A DNA stretch of 64,000 nucleotides from Lachnoanaerobaculum sanguinis (lineage in GTDB: Bacteria > Bacillota > Clostridia > Lachnospirales > Lachnospiraceae): positions 1 through 64,000 of the forward strand of contig NZ_BTHK01000003.1 of assembly GCF_033242365.1 (NCBI RefSeq), written 5' to 3'. The first letter of the stretch is position 1, and every line of letters begins with the position of its first letter. A program made the position numbers and the translations under genes. The notes under the pieces were generated by a model. The model ran no database searches. It was not told where the DNA came from and saw only the letters and a list, made by a program, of their open reading frames with translations. This document shows positions 1 through 8,688 of the stretch, piece by piece.

Positions 1-96
1 AAAAAACTGGTTGGTTTTAGTAACCTTGATGCCCTCTATTTAACCAAAGCTGAAGTCGACAATTTCTTTCAAAACTGCATGCTCTTGGATACCTAG
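1..96 (+). CDS. 3' end of an unidentified plus-strand gene (partial)
   Basis: Frame 1 is open from the first base to a TAG at 94-96, giving 31 codons that read like a protein C-terminus (mixed hydrophobic and charged residues, ending CMLLDT). The start lies left of the window. No family is recognised. It converges on the RpiR gene. The stretch 97-193 holds no gene I can support. The reading frame could be chance, since 31 codons is short. Confidence 0.3.
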   Translation, partial: KKLVGFSNLDALYLTKAEVDNFFQNCMLLDT

Positions 97-193
97 AGTA
101 CTAGGTTTTGAGAGAAACGACGGAAGTCAGGTATAATGCTTTTAATATTTTTTTTCAAGCGGATATTTATACAGTAAAATTGAAAATAATATC

Positions 194-241
194 AAAAGAG
201 CCTGTAAATTACTTTGTCGAGTATAATACAAGCTCTTTACC
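194..241 (-). terminator. Probable terminator of the RpiR/ABC-transporter operon
   Basis: Inverted repeat with arms 195-206 and 227-238 (about 11 of 12 positions pair, AAAGAGC/GCTCTTT at the base) and an AT-rich loop. On the minus strand it lies about 20 bases past the regulator's stop codon and is followed by a T-rich stretch. The loop is long, so the call is moderate. Confidence 0.5.
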
Positions 242-258
242 GAATTTTCATATAATAA

Positions 259-1110
259 TTATCTGGTCGGTCTTGACAGATAAAATCTTCTGTCATCTTC
301 TTTCTTATTTAAAGTAGTAACGGTATCCTCCAAGATTGCACTCTTAAAAACAGGATCGATATTTATGTACTCACTGTATATAAGGTCAAGTACAAGTAAC
401 ATCGGAAACTGTGGAGAAATAAGATTTCCGTTCTCCAAATATTCAAGTGAAGCCACCAATACAACCTCATCACAGAATTCATGTAAATGAGGGTTGTCCG
501 CCGCTGTGAAAAATACGGTCTTCTTGCCTCTGTCATGTGCATGCTTTAAAAGGAAAATAATATCCTCAGTCTTACCGCTTATACTGAATGCGACCACTGT
601 ATCTCCGTCTTTTAAAAATACCGACTGCATTCTTATTCTGTCTGAATCCGTAAGAGAGTCTATATCAAGTCCCACTCTCACAAAACGGCTCTCCATTTCA
701 CTTGCCGCATATCCTGAACTTCCCTTGCCTACAGCTATGACCTTCTTTGAATTTACAAGCATCTTAACTATTCTTTGTACCTGATCGTTATCAAGCAGTG
801 AATATGCCTTATTCAAAAGATCCTGATATGTATTAAATACATTTTGTGTAGTGCTGTTACCGTTCGGCTTTTTCACTCTTGCACTGTCCAGGTAGGCAAA
901 TATAAATTCTCTGAAACCTACAAAGCCGCACTTTTTTGCAAATCTTGAAATAGACGCCTGTGATACATAGAGCTGTTCGGCCACATTCTGGATATTTATA
1001 TCCATATTTGCATCACATTGTAAAAAATAATCCGCTATCTTTTTTTCAGTATTTGTAAAAAGCGTATATTTTGATTCTATTATCGGAATCACTGATTTTT
1101 CGTATATCAT
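259..1110 (-). CDS. MurR/RpiR-family transcriptional regulator
   Basis: A 283-residue protein with an N-terminal RpiR helix-turn-helix (about residues 1-77, including the VSQASISRFAKKCGF segment) and a C-terminal SIS phosphosugar-binding domain (about 105-240, with GKGSSGYAA and FSISGKTED). RpiR proteins sense phosphorylated sugars and usually control their own catabolic operon. It is the last gene of a cluster with two permeases, a binding protein and nanE, so the likely effector is ManNAc-6-P or GlcNAc-6-P (inference). The start is set by AGAGGGG upstream of the ATG. A TGAAA/TTTCA inverted repeat in front of nanE is a candidate operator. Confidence 0.85.
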   Translation of the reverse strand: MIYEKSVIPIIESKYTLFTNTEKKIADYFLQCDANMDINIQNVAEQLYVSQASISRFAKKCGFVGFREFIFAYLDSARVKKPNGNSTTQNVFNTYQDLLNKAYSLLDNDQVQRIVKMLVNSKKVIAVGKGSSGYAASEMESRFVRVGLDIDSLTDSDRIRMQSVFLKDGDTVVAFSISGKTEDIIFLLKHAHDRGKKTVFFTAADNPHLHEFCDEVVLVASLEYLENGNLISPQFPMLLVLDLIYSEYINIDPVFKSAILEDTVTTLNKKEDDRRFYLSRPTR

Positions 1111-1132
1111 TTTCCCCTCTTTCCGCTACTTA

Positions 1133-2017
1133 CTAACCCTTTACAGCACCCAGAGTAATACCTTTTGTAAAGTATTTTTGAAGTGCAATAAACACTATCA
1201 GTATAGGTGCTGCGGCCAGTGTAGCTCCCGCCATTATAAGTCCGAAATCTGTCGAGTTTTCTGCTTGTAGTTTAGCAATTCCGAGAGAAATTGTCAAATT
1301 AGAAGTAGAACTTAGCATAATAAGTTGCATGAAATAATCATTCCAGCTGTTAATAAATGTGAATATTGCCAAAGCACCCACTCCCGGCTTTACCATCTGG
1401 AAAACTATATCAGTAAATGTTTTAAATTCACTTGCACCGTCAATTCTTGCAGCTTCAAGCATTTCTGTAGGTATACCCTCGGAGAACTGCTTCATAAGGA
1501 ATACACCGAAAGGCCATCCTACGGTAGGAAGTATAACCGCCCATATAGTGTTATAAAGCTTAAGTGCGGACATCTCTCTGATAAGAGGTATAAGAATAAC
1601 CTGCTTAGGCAATGCCATGGCACATACTATAAGTGTAAAAAGTATAATTCTTCCGTGAAATCTCTTTTTTGCAAGTGCATATCCCGCCATAGATGCTGTA
1701 AGGCATGTAAGTACCATGGCCATAACCGCCATAAATACCGTATTTATCATCCATCTTACTGCTGCAGGCGCCATAGGCCCCTTTATGAATCCCAATTCAA
1801 ATATAGGTGCCGTCTGTCTTGAGAACAGCTTTTTAAAGTTATCAAGTACAAGCTCCTTAGGTATCCAATCAGGTACCGGTGAATTTATTGAAACAGGTGT
1901 TTTAAATGCACCTGTAACTATCCAATACAGTGGAAAAACAAAGCAAAACGCCAAAGCTATCAGTACAATTATCGATACAACAGTATACAGTTTTTTTAGT
2001 GTATTTGAAGTTTTCAT
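1133..2017 (-). CDS. Sugar ABC transporter permease, MalG type
   Basis: A 294-residue integral membrane protein with about six transmembrane segments. It carries the cytoplasmic EAA loop of binding-protein-dependent permeases (EAARIDGASEF, about residue 190), which contacts the ATPase. It pairs with the MalF-type permease immediately upstream: the upstream stop and this ATG are separated by one base, and the SD (GGAGAGATAAT) lies in the end of that gene. No ATPase is encoded here, so it probably uses a shared MsmK-like ATPase from elsewhere, as is common for CUT1 transporters in Firmicutes. Confidence 0.9.
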   Translation of the reverse strand: MKTSNTLKKLYTVVSIIVLIALAFCFVFPLYWIVTGAFKTPVSINSPVPDWIPKELVLDNFKKLFSRQTAPIFELGFIKGPMAPAAVRWMINTVFMAVMAMVLTCLTASMAGYALAKKRFHGRIILFTLIVCAMALPKQVILIPLIREMSALKLYNTIWAVILPTVGWPFGVFLMKQFSEGIPTEMLEAARIDGASEFKTFTDIVFQMVKPGVGALAIFTFINSWNDYFMQLIMLSSTSNLTISLGIAKLQAENSTDFGLIMAGATLAAAPILIVFIALQKYFTKGITLGAVKG

Positions 2018-2018
2018 A

Positions 2019-2927
2019 TTATCTCTCCTTTGCCACTCTAAACTGAATTGCAGACAATACCGCTATAAATATTGCAAGTACCACGCCCATTGCATTTCCG
2101 TATCCGTATCTGAACATCTTAAATGCCATATAATAGATATAATACATTACAGTATCTGTTGAATGATTCGGTCCGCCTGATGTTAAAAGCTGTATAAGAG
2201 CGAAACACTGGAAACTGTTAATAGTTGTTATAACAAGAATATACAATGTTGTAGGCATAATCTGCGGCCATTTGATTTTCCAGAATAATTGCAACTCATT
2301 TGCTCCGTCCACCTGTGCGGCCTCAACCAATGAATTATCCACATTTCCAAGTGCGGATACATATAATACTATAGGCTGACCTACAGATGTGGTAAGCAGG
2401 ATAAGTATGATACATGCCAGAGCAAATCTCTCGTCTCCAAGCCAGTTGATATTTGTTTTTAAAACGCCTGTACCTTTTCCGATATAATTGAAGATACCGT
2501 AATAATTATTGTACATCCACTTCCAAACCACTGTAACGGCTACAGAACCGGTAACTACAGGGAGATAAAAGATACATCTGAAAACTGAAAGCACTTTATC
2601 ATTTAGATTGTATATTACAGATGAAACCCACAATGAAAATATACAAACCACAGGAACTGAAACGATAACAATAACAAAGGTATTTTTAAGTGCCTTTAGA
2701 AAAATTCCGTCTTGAAACAGTTCTATATAATTTCCAAATCCGATAAATACATCCTTAGCATCCTTGCCCATTGTAGAATCAAAGAAGCTGGTATATATAC
2801 ATATAATCATCGGTATTATTACAAAACCGATAAAGAATACAAGGCTTGGTAATAAAAACATATAAGCTGAAGCGGTTTCTCTTCTTACCAATTCCTTTGA
2901 CCTGGTTGTATAAACACCCTTTGCCAT
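2019..2927 (-). CDS. Sugar ABC transporter permease, MalF type
   Basis: A 302-residue membrane protein with six predicted transmembrane segments and the EAA motif (EAAQVDGANELQ, about residue 205). It forms the channel heterodimer with the MalG-type partner encoded next. It follows the solute-binding protein gene after an intercistronic hairpin. The substrate is inferred only from the neighbouring nanE and RpiR genes: an amino sugar, possibly N-acetylmannosamine or a sialic-acid-derived sugar. Confidence 0.9.
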   Translation of the reverse strand: MAKGVYTTRSKELVRRETASAYMFLLPSLVFFIGFVIIPMIICIYTSFFDSTMGKDAKDVFIGFGNYIELFQDGIFLKALKNTFVIVIVSVPVVCIFSLWVSSVIYNLNDKVLSVFRCIFYLPVVTGSVAVTVVWKWMYNNYYGIFNYIGKGTGVLKTNINWLGDERFALACIILILLTTSVGQPIVLYVSALGNVDNSLVEAAQVDGANELQLFWKIKWPQIMPTTLYILVITTINSFQCFALIQLLTSGGPNHSTDTVMYYIYYMAFKMFRYGYGNAMGVVLAIFIAVLSAIQFRVAKER

Positions 2928-2940
2928 GTTTCCCCTTTCT

Positions 2941-2977
2941 AAAAAATGTTGCTAAAGAAAATCCTTAGCAACATTTT
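2941..2977 (-). terminator. Intercistronic terminator/attenuator between binding protein and permeases
   Basis: A perfect 13-bp inverted repeat (2943-2955 with 2965-2977, core AATGTTGCTAA) with a 9-base loop, followed on the minus strand by a run of six T. It looks like a real intrinsic terminator but lies inside the operon, so partial termination would leave more binding-protein message than permease message. Confidence 0.75.
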
Positions 2978-3032
2978 ATAACATGTTAGATCACCTAACT
3001 ATTTTTTAAAGATCAGTATTTTACTACTGTTA

Positions 3033-4394
3033 TTATTGAGCTGCTGCCGCGTTTGCGTTAGTTGTAAATGTTGCGACCTCTGTTGCCACATCGCCGCCTG
3101 CACCTATTCTCTGAAGCATGTTCCACCACTCTGTACGAGCTGTAGTCCATCCCTTTGTTACCTGATAGTAGTCACCCATTGAAGGCATGAACTTCTCTTC
3201 GAAAAGCTTCATTGCATCAGCTGTCTCTGTTCCCTCATATACACCTGTTACAGAAGGTCTTACAGGGAAGAATCCTGAAGCCTTAACGCTTTCCTTAACC
3301 TGTGCCTCATCATTACATACGAAGTCGATAAATGTCTTTGCAGCTTCAATCTTACCTGCATCTCCGTTGTCAAAGATTCCATATCCCCAGATACCGCCGC
3401 AAAGCTCTGTAACGCCGTCATCACTTGGGAATAACATAGGTATAATCTCATCACCTGCATTTGTCTTTCCTGCAGGACCGTTATCTGAATTTGTCTGCTG
3501 TGATGCATTCCAGCAAAGTGACATTGCCAAAGTACCGTTTCTGAAAAGTGTAATCTCATCACCACCTGCTATAGACGGATCGAAGTTTAAACCTGCCTGA
3601 TCGACAATTGCCTGTAAAGCTTTCTTGTTCTCTTCAGAATCAACTGTATACTTTGTATGATCCTTATCTGTAAATGTACCTGAGTAAAGATTGTTTACCA
3701 AAGCTCTTGTTCCCTGATCTCCACCCTGTGAAACACAGTAGATAGCACCTACATTTTGCTGTCCTGAATCATATACCGCCTGAACAGCCTTAAGGAAGTT
3801 GTCTGTTGTCCATGTATGTGTATCCAAATCAAGATACTGTAATGCATCAGCCTTTTCAAACATTGTCTTGTTTACAGCCATACAATGTGCAACCATGAAT
3901 GCAGGATACTCATAAAACTCACCTGTAGGACTCTTACATGCAGCCTTTACAGGATCATAGATATCTGATGCCGCATCCTTCTCAAACATATCCTTTAAAT
4001 CAACCATGAGTCCCTTTGCACCCCAGTTTGCTACAAGTCTCTCAGGTCCTTCAAGTACGATATCCGGTGCCTGCTTTCCTTCTATAGCTGTGTTGATCTG
4101 GTCATCACCGTTTTGATAGTCAAGATACTCTACAGTTACCTTAATGTTTGGATACTTCTCATTGAACTTTTTGATAATTCCGTCAACTGTTGCAGAGTCT
4201 CCCCACTTTCCTACAGGATATGTCCAAAGTGATACCTCAGCAGCATCTCCTGCCGCTTCACTTGCTCCCTCCTGCTTTGTATCCGCCTTTGAATCTGCTG
4301 CTGCACTTGTTTGATCTGCCGCTTTTCCTCCTCCACATGCCGCGAGCATACCCGCCGCTGTAAGTGTCAAACCTGTTAACAATAATTTCTTCAT
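3033..4394 (-). CDS. Sugar ABC transporter substrate-binding lipoprotein
   Basis: A 453-residue extracellular binding protein of the family 1 sugar-binding type. The N-terminus is a lipoprotein signal with lipobox LAAC (Cys20), followed by a Gly/Ala/Ser/Asp-rich linker to about residue 50. The body has the class features of CUT1 binding proteins (VSLWTYPVGKW at the start of the mature fold). It is the second gene after nanE, with a strong SD (AAGGAGGAAAT). Substrate specificity cannot be read from sequence; context suggests an amino sugar. Confidence 0.9.
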   Translation of the reverse strand: MKKLLLTGLTLTAAGMLAACGGGKAADQTSAAADSKADTKQEGASEAAGDAAEVSLWTYPVGKWGDSATVDGIIKKFNEKYPNIKVTVEYLDYQNGDDQINTAIEGKQAPDIVLEGPERLVANWGAKGLMVDLKDMFEKDAASDIYDPVKAACKSPTGEFYEYPAFMVAHCMAVNKTMFEKADALQYLDLDTHTWTTDNFLKAVQAVYDSGQQNVGAIYCVSQGGDQGTRALVNNLYSGTFTDKDHTKYTVDSEENKKALQAIVDQAGLNFDPSIAGGDEITLFRNGTLAMSLCWNASQQTNSDNGPAGKTNAGDEIIPMLFPSDDGVTELCGGIWGYGIFDNGDAGKIEAAKTFIDFVCNDEAQVKESVKASGFFPVRPSVTGVYEGTETADAMKLFEEKFMPSMGDYYQVTKGWTTARTEWWNMLQRIGAGGDVATEVATFTTNANAAAAQ

Positions 4395-4433
4395 ATTTCC
4401 TCCTTAATGAGTCTTACACTCAAGATTATTCCT

Positions 4434-5129
4434 TTACACAACCTGTTCAAGCGCCTTTGAAAATTCTTTTGTTATAAGTTGCGGTCTGGTAATAATTGAA
4501 CCTACAACCACACTGAACGCTCCAAGTTCTATTACTCTCCTACATTTCTCAGGTGTATTGATATTACCCTCAGCTATCACTTTATGCTTTACTTTAGCGA
4601 GGATATTTCTCAATATCTCAAAATCGTTCTCCTCAATCCTTAGCCCTTCACTCTCCTTTGTATATCCGACCATAGTAGTACCGATGAAGTCAAAACCTAA
4701 TTCATCCGCAAAGATTGCTTCCTCTTCTGTAGAACAATCCGCCATAAACAGCTTATCAGGATACTTTGCTCTAACTTCTCCAAAGAACTCCTTTAAGCTT
4801 TTCTTATTCGGTCTGAGTCTGTTTGTCGCATCCAGTGCTATTATATCAACCCCCGCTTCTACCAAAGCATCTACCTCGTCCATTGTAGGTGTGATATAAA
4901 TCTCACTGTCATCATAATCTTTTTTAATAATTCCGATTATCGGCAAATCCACCTGTTTTTGTATCTCCTTAATGTCTACAATAGTGTTTGCTCTGATGCC
5001 GCAAGCTCCGCCCATCTTTGCCGCGAGAGCCATTCTCCCCATAATGAAGTCTGAATGTAACGGTTCATTTTCCAGCGCCTGGCATGAAACGATCAGTTTC
5101 CCTTTTAGGTTTTTGATTCTGTCATTCAT
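4434..5129 (-). CDS. nanE: N-acylglucosamine/N-acetylmannosamine-6-phosphate 2-epimerase
   Basis: A TIM-barrel enzyme of about 231 residues that converts ManNAc-6-P to GlcNAc-6-P, a cytosolic step of sialic acid and ManNAc use. NanE hallmarks are visible: a GIRANTIVDI segment, IGIIKKDY, ALDATNR, DCSTEEEA, a barrel-end EGNINTPEKC and VVGSIITRP. The start is placed at 5129 because GGAGGTAGT lies just upstream of that ATG; an in-frame ATG further up (5162) has no comparable SD. It is first in the operon. N-acetylneuraminate lyase and ManNAc kinase are not in the window. Confidence 0.92.
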   Translation of the reverse strand: MNDRIKNLKGKLIVSCQALENEPLHSDFIMGRMALAAKMGGACGIRANTIVDIKEIQKQVDLPIIGIIKKDYDDSEIYITPTMDEVDALVEAGVDIIALDATNRLRPNKKSLKEFFGEVRAKYPDKLFMADCSTEEEAIFADELGFDFIGTTMVGYTKESEGLRIEENDFEILRNILAKVKHKVIAEGNINTPEKCRRVIELGAFSVVVGSIITRPQLITKEFSKALEQVV

Positions 5130-5165
5130 TTTTACTACCTCCATCTGAAAGTATCTTACCATTTC

Positions 5166-5180
5166 TGAAAATAAATTTCA
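5166..5180. promoter_or_regulatory. Candidate RpiR operator upstream of nanE
   Basis: Inverted repeat TGAAA-ATAAA-TTTCA, 37 bases before the nanE start codon. Spaced TGAAA/TTTCA repeats are typical of RpiR-family operators, and an RpiR gene ends this operon. Binding is inferred. Confidence 0.45.
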
Positions 5181-5259
5181 ATACTCCTGTCGTATTCTGT
5201 TTCTACTTTCCTGCACTTGCCAAGCTGTTATTAAAAGTAAACATTTTAAATTGTATTTA

Positions 5260-5271
5260 TTTGTGCACAAA
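5260..5271. promoter_or_regulatory. Perfect 12-bp palindrome in the nan operon promoter region
   Basis: TTTGTGCACAAA lies in the AT-rich gap between the permease gene terminator and nanE. On the minus strand it overlaps a possible -35 (TTGTGC) with a TAAAAT 16 bases downstream. It may be a second regulator site or part of the promoter. Confidence 0.3.
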
Positions 5272-5333
5272 GTACTAATATACATATTTATCCCACACTT
5301 TCAGATGTTGAAAAATTAAACTTCAACTTTTTG

Positions 5334-5367
5334 CAAAAAAAGAGATACGAGTCTCCCCATATCTCTT
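5334..5367 (-). terminator. Terminator of the purine permease operon
   Basis: Stem AAGAGATA/TATCTCTT (5340-5347 with 5360-5367) followed on the minus strand by seven T. It lies about 45 bases past the stop of the AzgA-type permease and separates the purine operon from the nan operon. Confidence 0.85.
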
Positions 5368-5411
5368 CATTTATTAAAAACTATTCAAGGCAGTGAAAAT
5401 ATCGGTAAAAC

Positions 5412-6797
5412 CTAGAGTAATATATACTTTAATATAAACAATAATGAAAGTATATACATAAGCGGTGTAACCTTCTTAGTTCTTCCTGTTAAGGCATTGA
5501 TAATTACATATGATATAATTCCCATTGAAATACCCTCTGAAATACTGTAGAAGAGAGGCATTGCAACTATACAGATATAGCAAGGGATAGCCTCTGTCAT
5601 ATCTGAGAAATCAATATGTACAACATTTGAGAACATATAAAATCCTACAACTATAAGTGCCGGTGCAGTTGCAAAAGAAGGTATTGCAAGGAATATAGGT
5701 GATAATAACAATGAAGCCGCAAAAAGAACTGCTGTTGTCATTGCTGTAAGACCTGTTCTTCCACCTTCTGAAACGCCTGAAGCGGACTCAACGAATGTTG
5801 TAACTGTTGTTGTACCAAGCATTGCACCTGCTGTGGTAGCTACGGCATCCGCAAGTAATGCACCCCTGATATTTGGAAGCTTACCGTCTTTATCAAGCAT
5901 TCCGGCCTTTGTAGATACACCTATCAATGTACCGATAGTATCAAACATATCTACAAATAAGAATGCGAACATAACTACAACAAACTCCAATGTTGCAATC
6001 TTGTGGAACTCAAGCTTGAATAAAACCGGTCCTATACTCGGTATACTGAGTCCGTTTGAAAAATCAGGTAATACACTGTAAAAACCCAGTGCAGGGTTTG
6101 GAACATACAAACCTGTAATCTGAGCGATTATACCTAGAACCCATGTTGCCAATATACCGAGTAAGATATTTCCCTTTACTTCTTTTACAACCAGGAATGC
6201 TGTAATAAGCACACCGATTATAGCAATAACAACTGTAATACCTGCATCATTTCCTGTAGCAATTACACCTTCAACGCCATGTACCTTGTTGTATCCTCCA
6301 AGTGAGAATAATTGTACAAGTGTTTTACCAGCGCCTATAACGATCTTAGCATTTTGAAGTCCGATAAATGCGATAAAAAGTCCGATACCCACACTTACAG
6401 CTGATTTTAAGTTTCTTGGAACCGCATTAAAGATAGCCTCACGCACATTTGTAACTGAGAGTGCTATAAATATAATACCTTCTACAAATACCGCTGTAAG
6501 AGCTGTCTGCCAGCTATATCCCTTACCTAAAACTACACTATAAGTAAAATATGCATTAAGTCCCATACCCGGTGCAAGTGCAAAAGGATAGTTTGCAAAC
6601 AATGCCATAAGTGCAGTACCTAAAAATGAAGCTATTGCAGTTGCGGTAAACACGGCACCTCTGTCCATATCTGCATAACTTAAGATATCCGGATTAACTG
6701 CTAAAATATATGCCATTGTCATAAATGTTGTAATACCGGCAATAATCTCGGTTTTTACATCGGTTCCGTTTTCTTTCAGTTTAAAAAACTTTTCCAT
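5412..6797 (-). CDS. AzgA/PbuG-type purine permease
   Basis: A 461-residue membrane protein of the NCS2 AzgA branch, which takes up adenine, guanine or hypoxanthine with protons. Family marks are the N-terminal GITTFMTMAYILAVNPDIL segment, LAPGMGLNAYF and the substrate-site region TTFVESASGVSEGGRTGL (about residue 335), with about 12-14 membrane spans. It is the last gene of the purine operon after adenine deaminase, so it fits as the importer feeding the two deaminases. A 128-bp gap with a hairpin separates it from ade, so it may also have its own promoter. Confidence 0.92.
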   Translation of the reverse strand: MEKFFKLKENGTDVKTEIIAGITTFMTMAYILAVNPDILSYADMDRGAVFTATAIASFLGTALMALFANYPFALAPGMGLNAYFTYSVVLGKGYSWQTALTAVFVEGIIFIALSVTNVREAIFNAVPRNLKSAVSVGIGLFIAFIGLQNAKIVIGAGKTLVQLFSLGGYNKVHGVEGVIATGNDAGITVVIAIIGVLITAFLVVKEVKGNILLGILATWVLGIIAQITGLYVPNPALGFYSVLPDFSNGLSIPSIGPVLFKLEFHKIATLEFVVVMFAFLFVDMFDTIGTLIGVSTKAGMLDKDGKLPNIRGALLADAVATTAGAMLGTTTVTTFVESASGVSEGGRTGLTAMTTAVLFAASLLLSPIFLAIPSFATAPALIVVGFYMFSNVVHIDFSDMTEAIPCYICIVAMPLFYSISEGISMGIISYVIINALTGRTKKVTPLMYILSLLFILKYILL

Positions 6798-6821
6798 ATA
6801 TAGTCTCCTTTTTTTTATTAT

Positions 6822-6850
6822 ACTCCGGTGATACTCGGCCCGGAGTTTTT
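6822..6850. repeat. Inverted repeat between ade and the purine permease
   Basis: Arms ACTCCGG (6822-6828) and CCGGAGT (6840-6846). The T run follows it on the plus strand, that is, against the direction of the flanking genes. On the minus strand it sits upstream of the permease SD, so a role in RNA stability or operator binding is as likely as termination. Confidence 0.45.
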
Positions 6851-6925
6851 AGTTTTCTTGTAAGTCAAATTTAATTAAAGATATTTAAGTCTATATATCA
6901 CTGCCATTCAATATATTTTAAAAAT

Positions 6926-8659
6926 CTAATTTGCCTCAATGTCTATGAACTTATTTTCAAAAATATCAAACACCCCCCTGGCAGTGAGTTTCAACTCGGG
7001 AATAACCATAAGTGACATAAATGTGAGTGACATAACAGGTTCAAGACTTTCGTTAACCCCTAATTCAACTACAGCCTTTTTGTGAAGACTTAAAAGTTTC
7101 TTTGAAACCTCTTCACCGCTTAAATCACTCATAAGTCCGGCTACAGGTAAAGACAGGCTTTCAATCACCTTTCCATCCTTTACCAGTGCAAAACCTCCAC
7201 CGTTTTGTTTTACATTTTCTATAGCAAGATACATTTCATCATCATTTACGCCTACGCAGATAATATTATGTGAATCATGTGCTACGGATGCCGCTATGGC
7301 ACCGCTTTGTATGCCATAACCTTTTATTATTCCCAGTCCGATCTTACCTGTATTGTGATGCCTCTCTATGACCGCACATTTGCAGGCATCTGTGTTCTTA
7401 TCAAAGACAAAAAGACCGTTTTCATCTCTTTTTATCTTTATCCTTGTTTTCTTTGAAAGCACTCCTCCCGCAATCATTTCAATTGCATAAACCTCATCTG
7501 ATTTCAGCCACATTTGTAGCATTTCTTTTTTGAAGTTATCCAGATGTACTGTGTTTGATACATCCGTAATATCATGCTTCTTTAATTCTTTCAGATATTC
7601 TCCGTCCTCTGCCACCTTTTCACCAAGAATATATACCGACGATACTTTGAAATCTTTCAAATCATCAAATATAACAAGATCAGCTCTCTTTCCGGGAACT
7701 ATCATTCCTCTATCCTTCAGCCCATAGCAATCACTTACGTTTACAGTAGCCATTGCTATTGCCATAACGGGTGAGATTCCTGCATTTACCAATGTTTTCA
7801 GATGGTATTCAAGATGTCCGTCCTCAAAAATAGTCTTCGGTTGTCTGTCATCCGAACATAATAAACATCTCCTGAAATTAAACTCGTTTATTCCCGGTAT
7901 AAGTGCCTCAAGATTGTGACAGGCCGAGCCCTGTCTTAACTGTACATAAATGCCTCTGCTCAGTCTGTCTTCCATCTCTTCAAGTGTGGAACACTCATGA
8001 TCTGTATCAATTCCGGCGCAGGCATATGCATTTAATGCTTTACCGAACAGATTCGGGCTGTGTCCGTCTACAATTTTCCCGTGATTCTTTGCTAAAATAA
8101 GTTTATCAAGGGCAATGTCGTCATTTTCAATAACGGCATTGTAGTCCATAAACTCACCGAGTCCAGGAACATCTTTTGATACTATATCGTCTGCCATATC
8201 TTCAGCCAATATCACACATCCCGCATCCTCCATCTTTGTTGCGGGAACACAGGACGGCATCATATATTTAACTGAAAGGCAGGTGTTTTTTGCGGCCTGC
8301 TGCATATAGTGAAAGCCCTTTATTCCGCATACATTCACTATCTCATGAGGATCCGCAATGACAGTGGTAGTACCGTGAGGTACCACCATCCTGCCGAATT
8401 CTTCAGGAGTACAGTATGATGATTCTATATGAATATGTGCATCCATCAGTCCCGGTGAAATATATTTCCCTTCTATATTCACCTCTATTTCACCATCATA
8501 CTCTCCAAATCCTGCAATATATCCTTCAGCTATAGCAAGGTCCGCTTTAAATATTTTTCCGCTGCATACATCCACTATAGAGCCGTTTTTTAATACAAGA
8601 TCAGCTTTTTTATTCCCATTTGCCACATCAATCAGTCGCTTTAAACTATCTTTGTTCAT
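6926..8659 (-). CDS. ade: Adenine deaminase
   Basis: A protein of about 577 residues converting adenine to hypoxanthine and ammonia in the cytosol. The amidohydrolase metal site is visible as SPGLMDAHIHIESS near the N-terminus, with DPHEIVNVCG, DGHSP and a CSDDRQPK motif further on, and the C-terminal AdeC domain contains AASVAHDSHNI. Length is normal for bacterial AdeC. The start is put at 8659 (GGAGGGAGT before the ATG) rather than an upstream in-frame TTG. It follows the Fe-S subunit gene closely, which puts hypoxanthine production next to its oxidation by the hydroxylase. Confidence 0.93.
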   Translation of the reverse strand: MNKDSLKRLIDVANGNKKADLVLKNGSIVDVCSGKIFKADLAIAEGYIAGFGEYDGEIEVNIEGKYISPGLMDAHIHIESSYCTPEEFGRMVVPHGTTTVIADPHEIVNVCGIKGFHYMQQAAKNTCLSVKYMMPSCVPATKMEDAGCVILAEDMADDIVSKDVPGLGEFMDYNAVIENDDIALDKLILAKNHGKIVDGHSPNLFGKALNAYACAGIDTDHECSTLEEMEDRLSRGIYVQLRQGSACHNLEALIPGINEFNFRRCLLCSDDRQPKTIFEDGHLEYHLKTLVNAGISPVMAIAMATVNVSDCYGLKDRGMIVPGKRADLVIFDDLKDFKVSSVYILGEKVAEDGEYLKELKKHDITDVSNTVHLDNFKKEMLQMWLKSDEVYAIEMIAGGVLSKKTRIKIKRDENGLFVFDKNTDACKCAVIERHHNTGKIGLGIIKGYGIQSGAIAASVAHDSHNIICVGVNDDEMYLAIENVKQNGGGFALVKDGKVIESLSLPVAGLMSDLSGEEVSKKLLSLHKKAVVELGVNESLEPVMSLTFMSLMVIPELKLTARGVFDIFENKFIDIEAN

Positions 8660-8688
8660 ACTCCCTCCAAAAGCCAAGCTCCTATCGA

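Noticed and set aside
1325..1822. A 165-codon plus-strand open frame rich in Cys, His and Tyr
   Set aside because: It lies wholly opposite the MalG-type permease, and its composition is that of an antisense frame.
5172..5400. A second purine riboswitch near the AzgA permease or nan genes
   Set aside because: No CTACC junction or paired loops of the purine class are found on either strand here or before the other permease.
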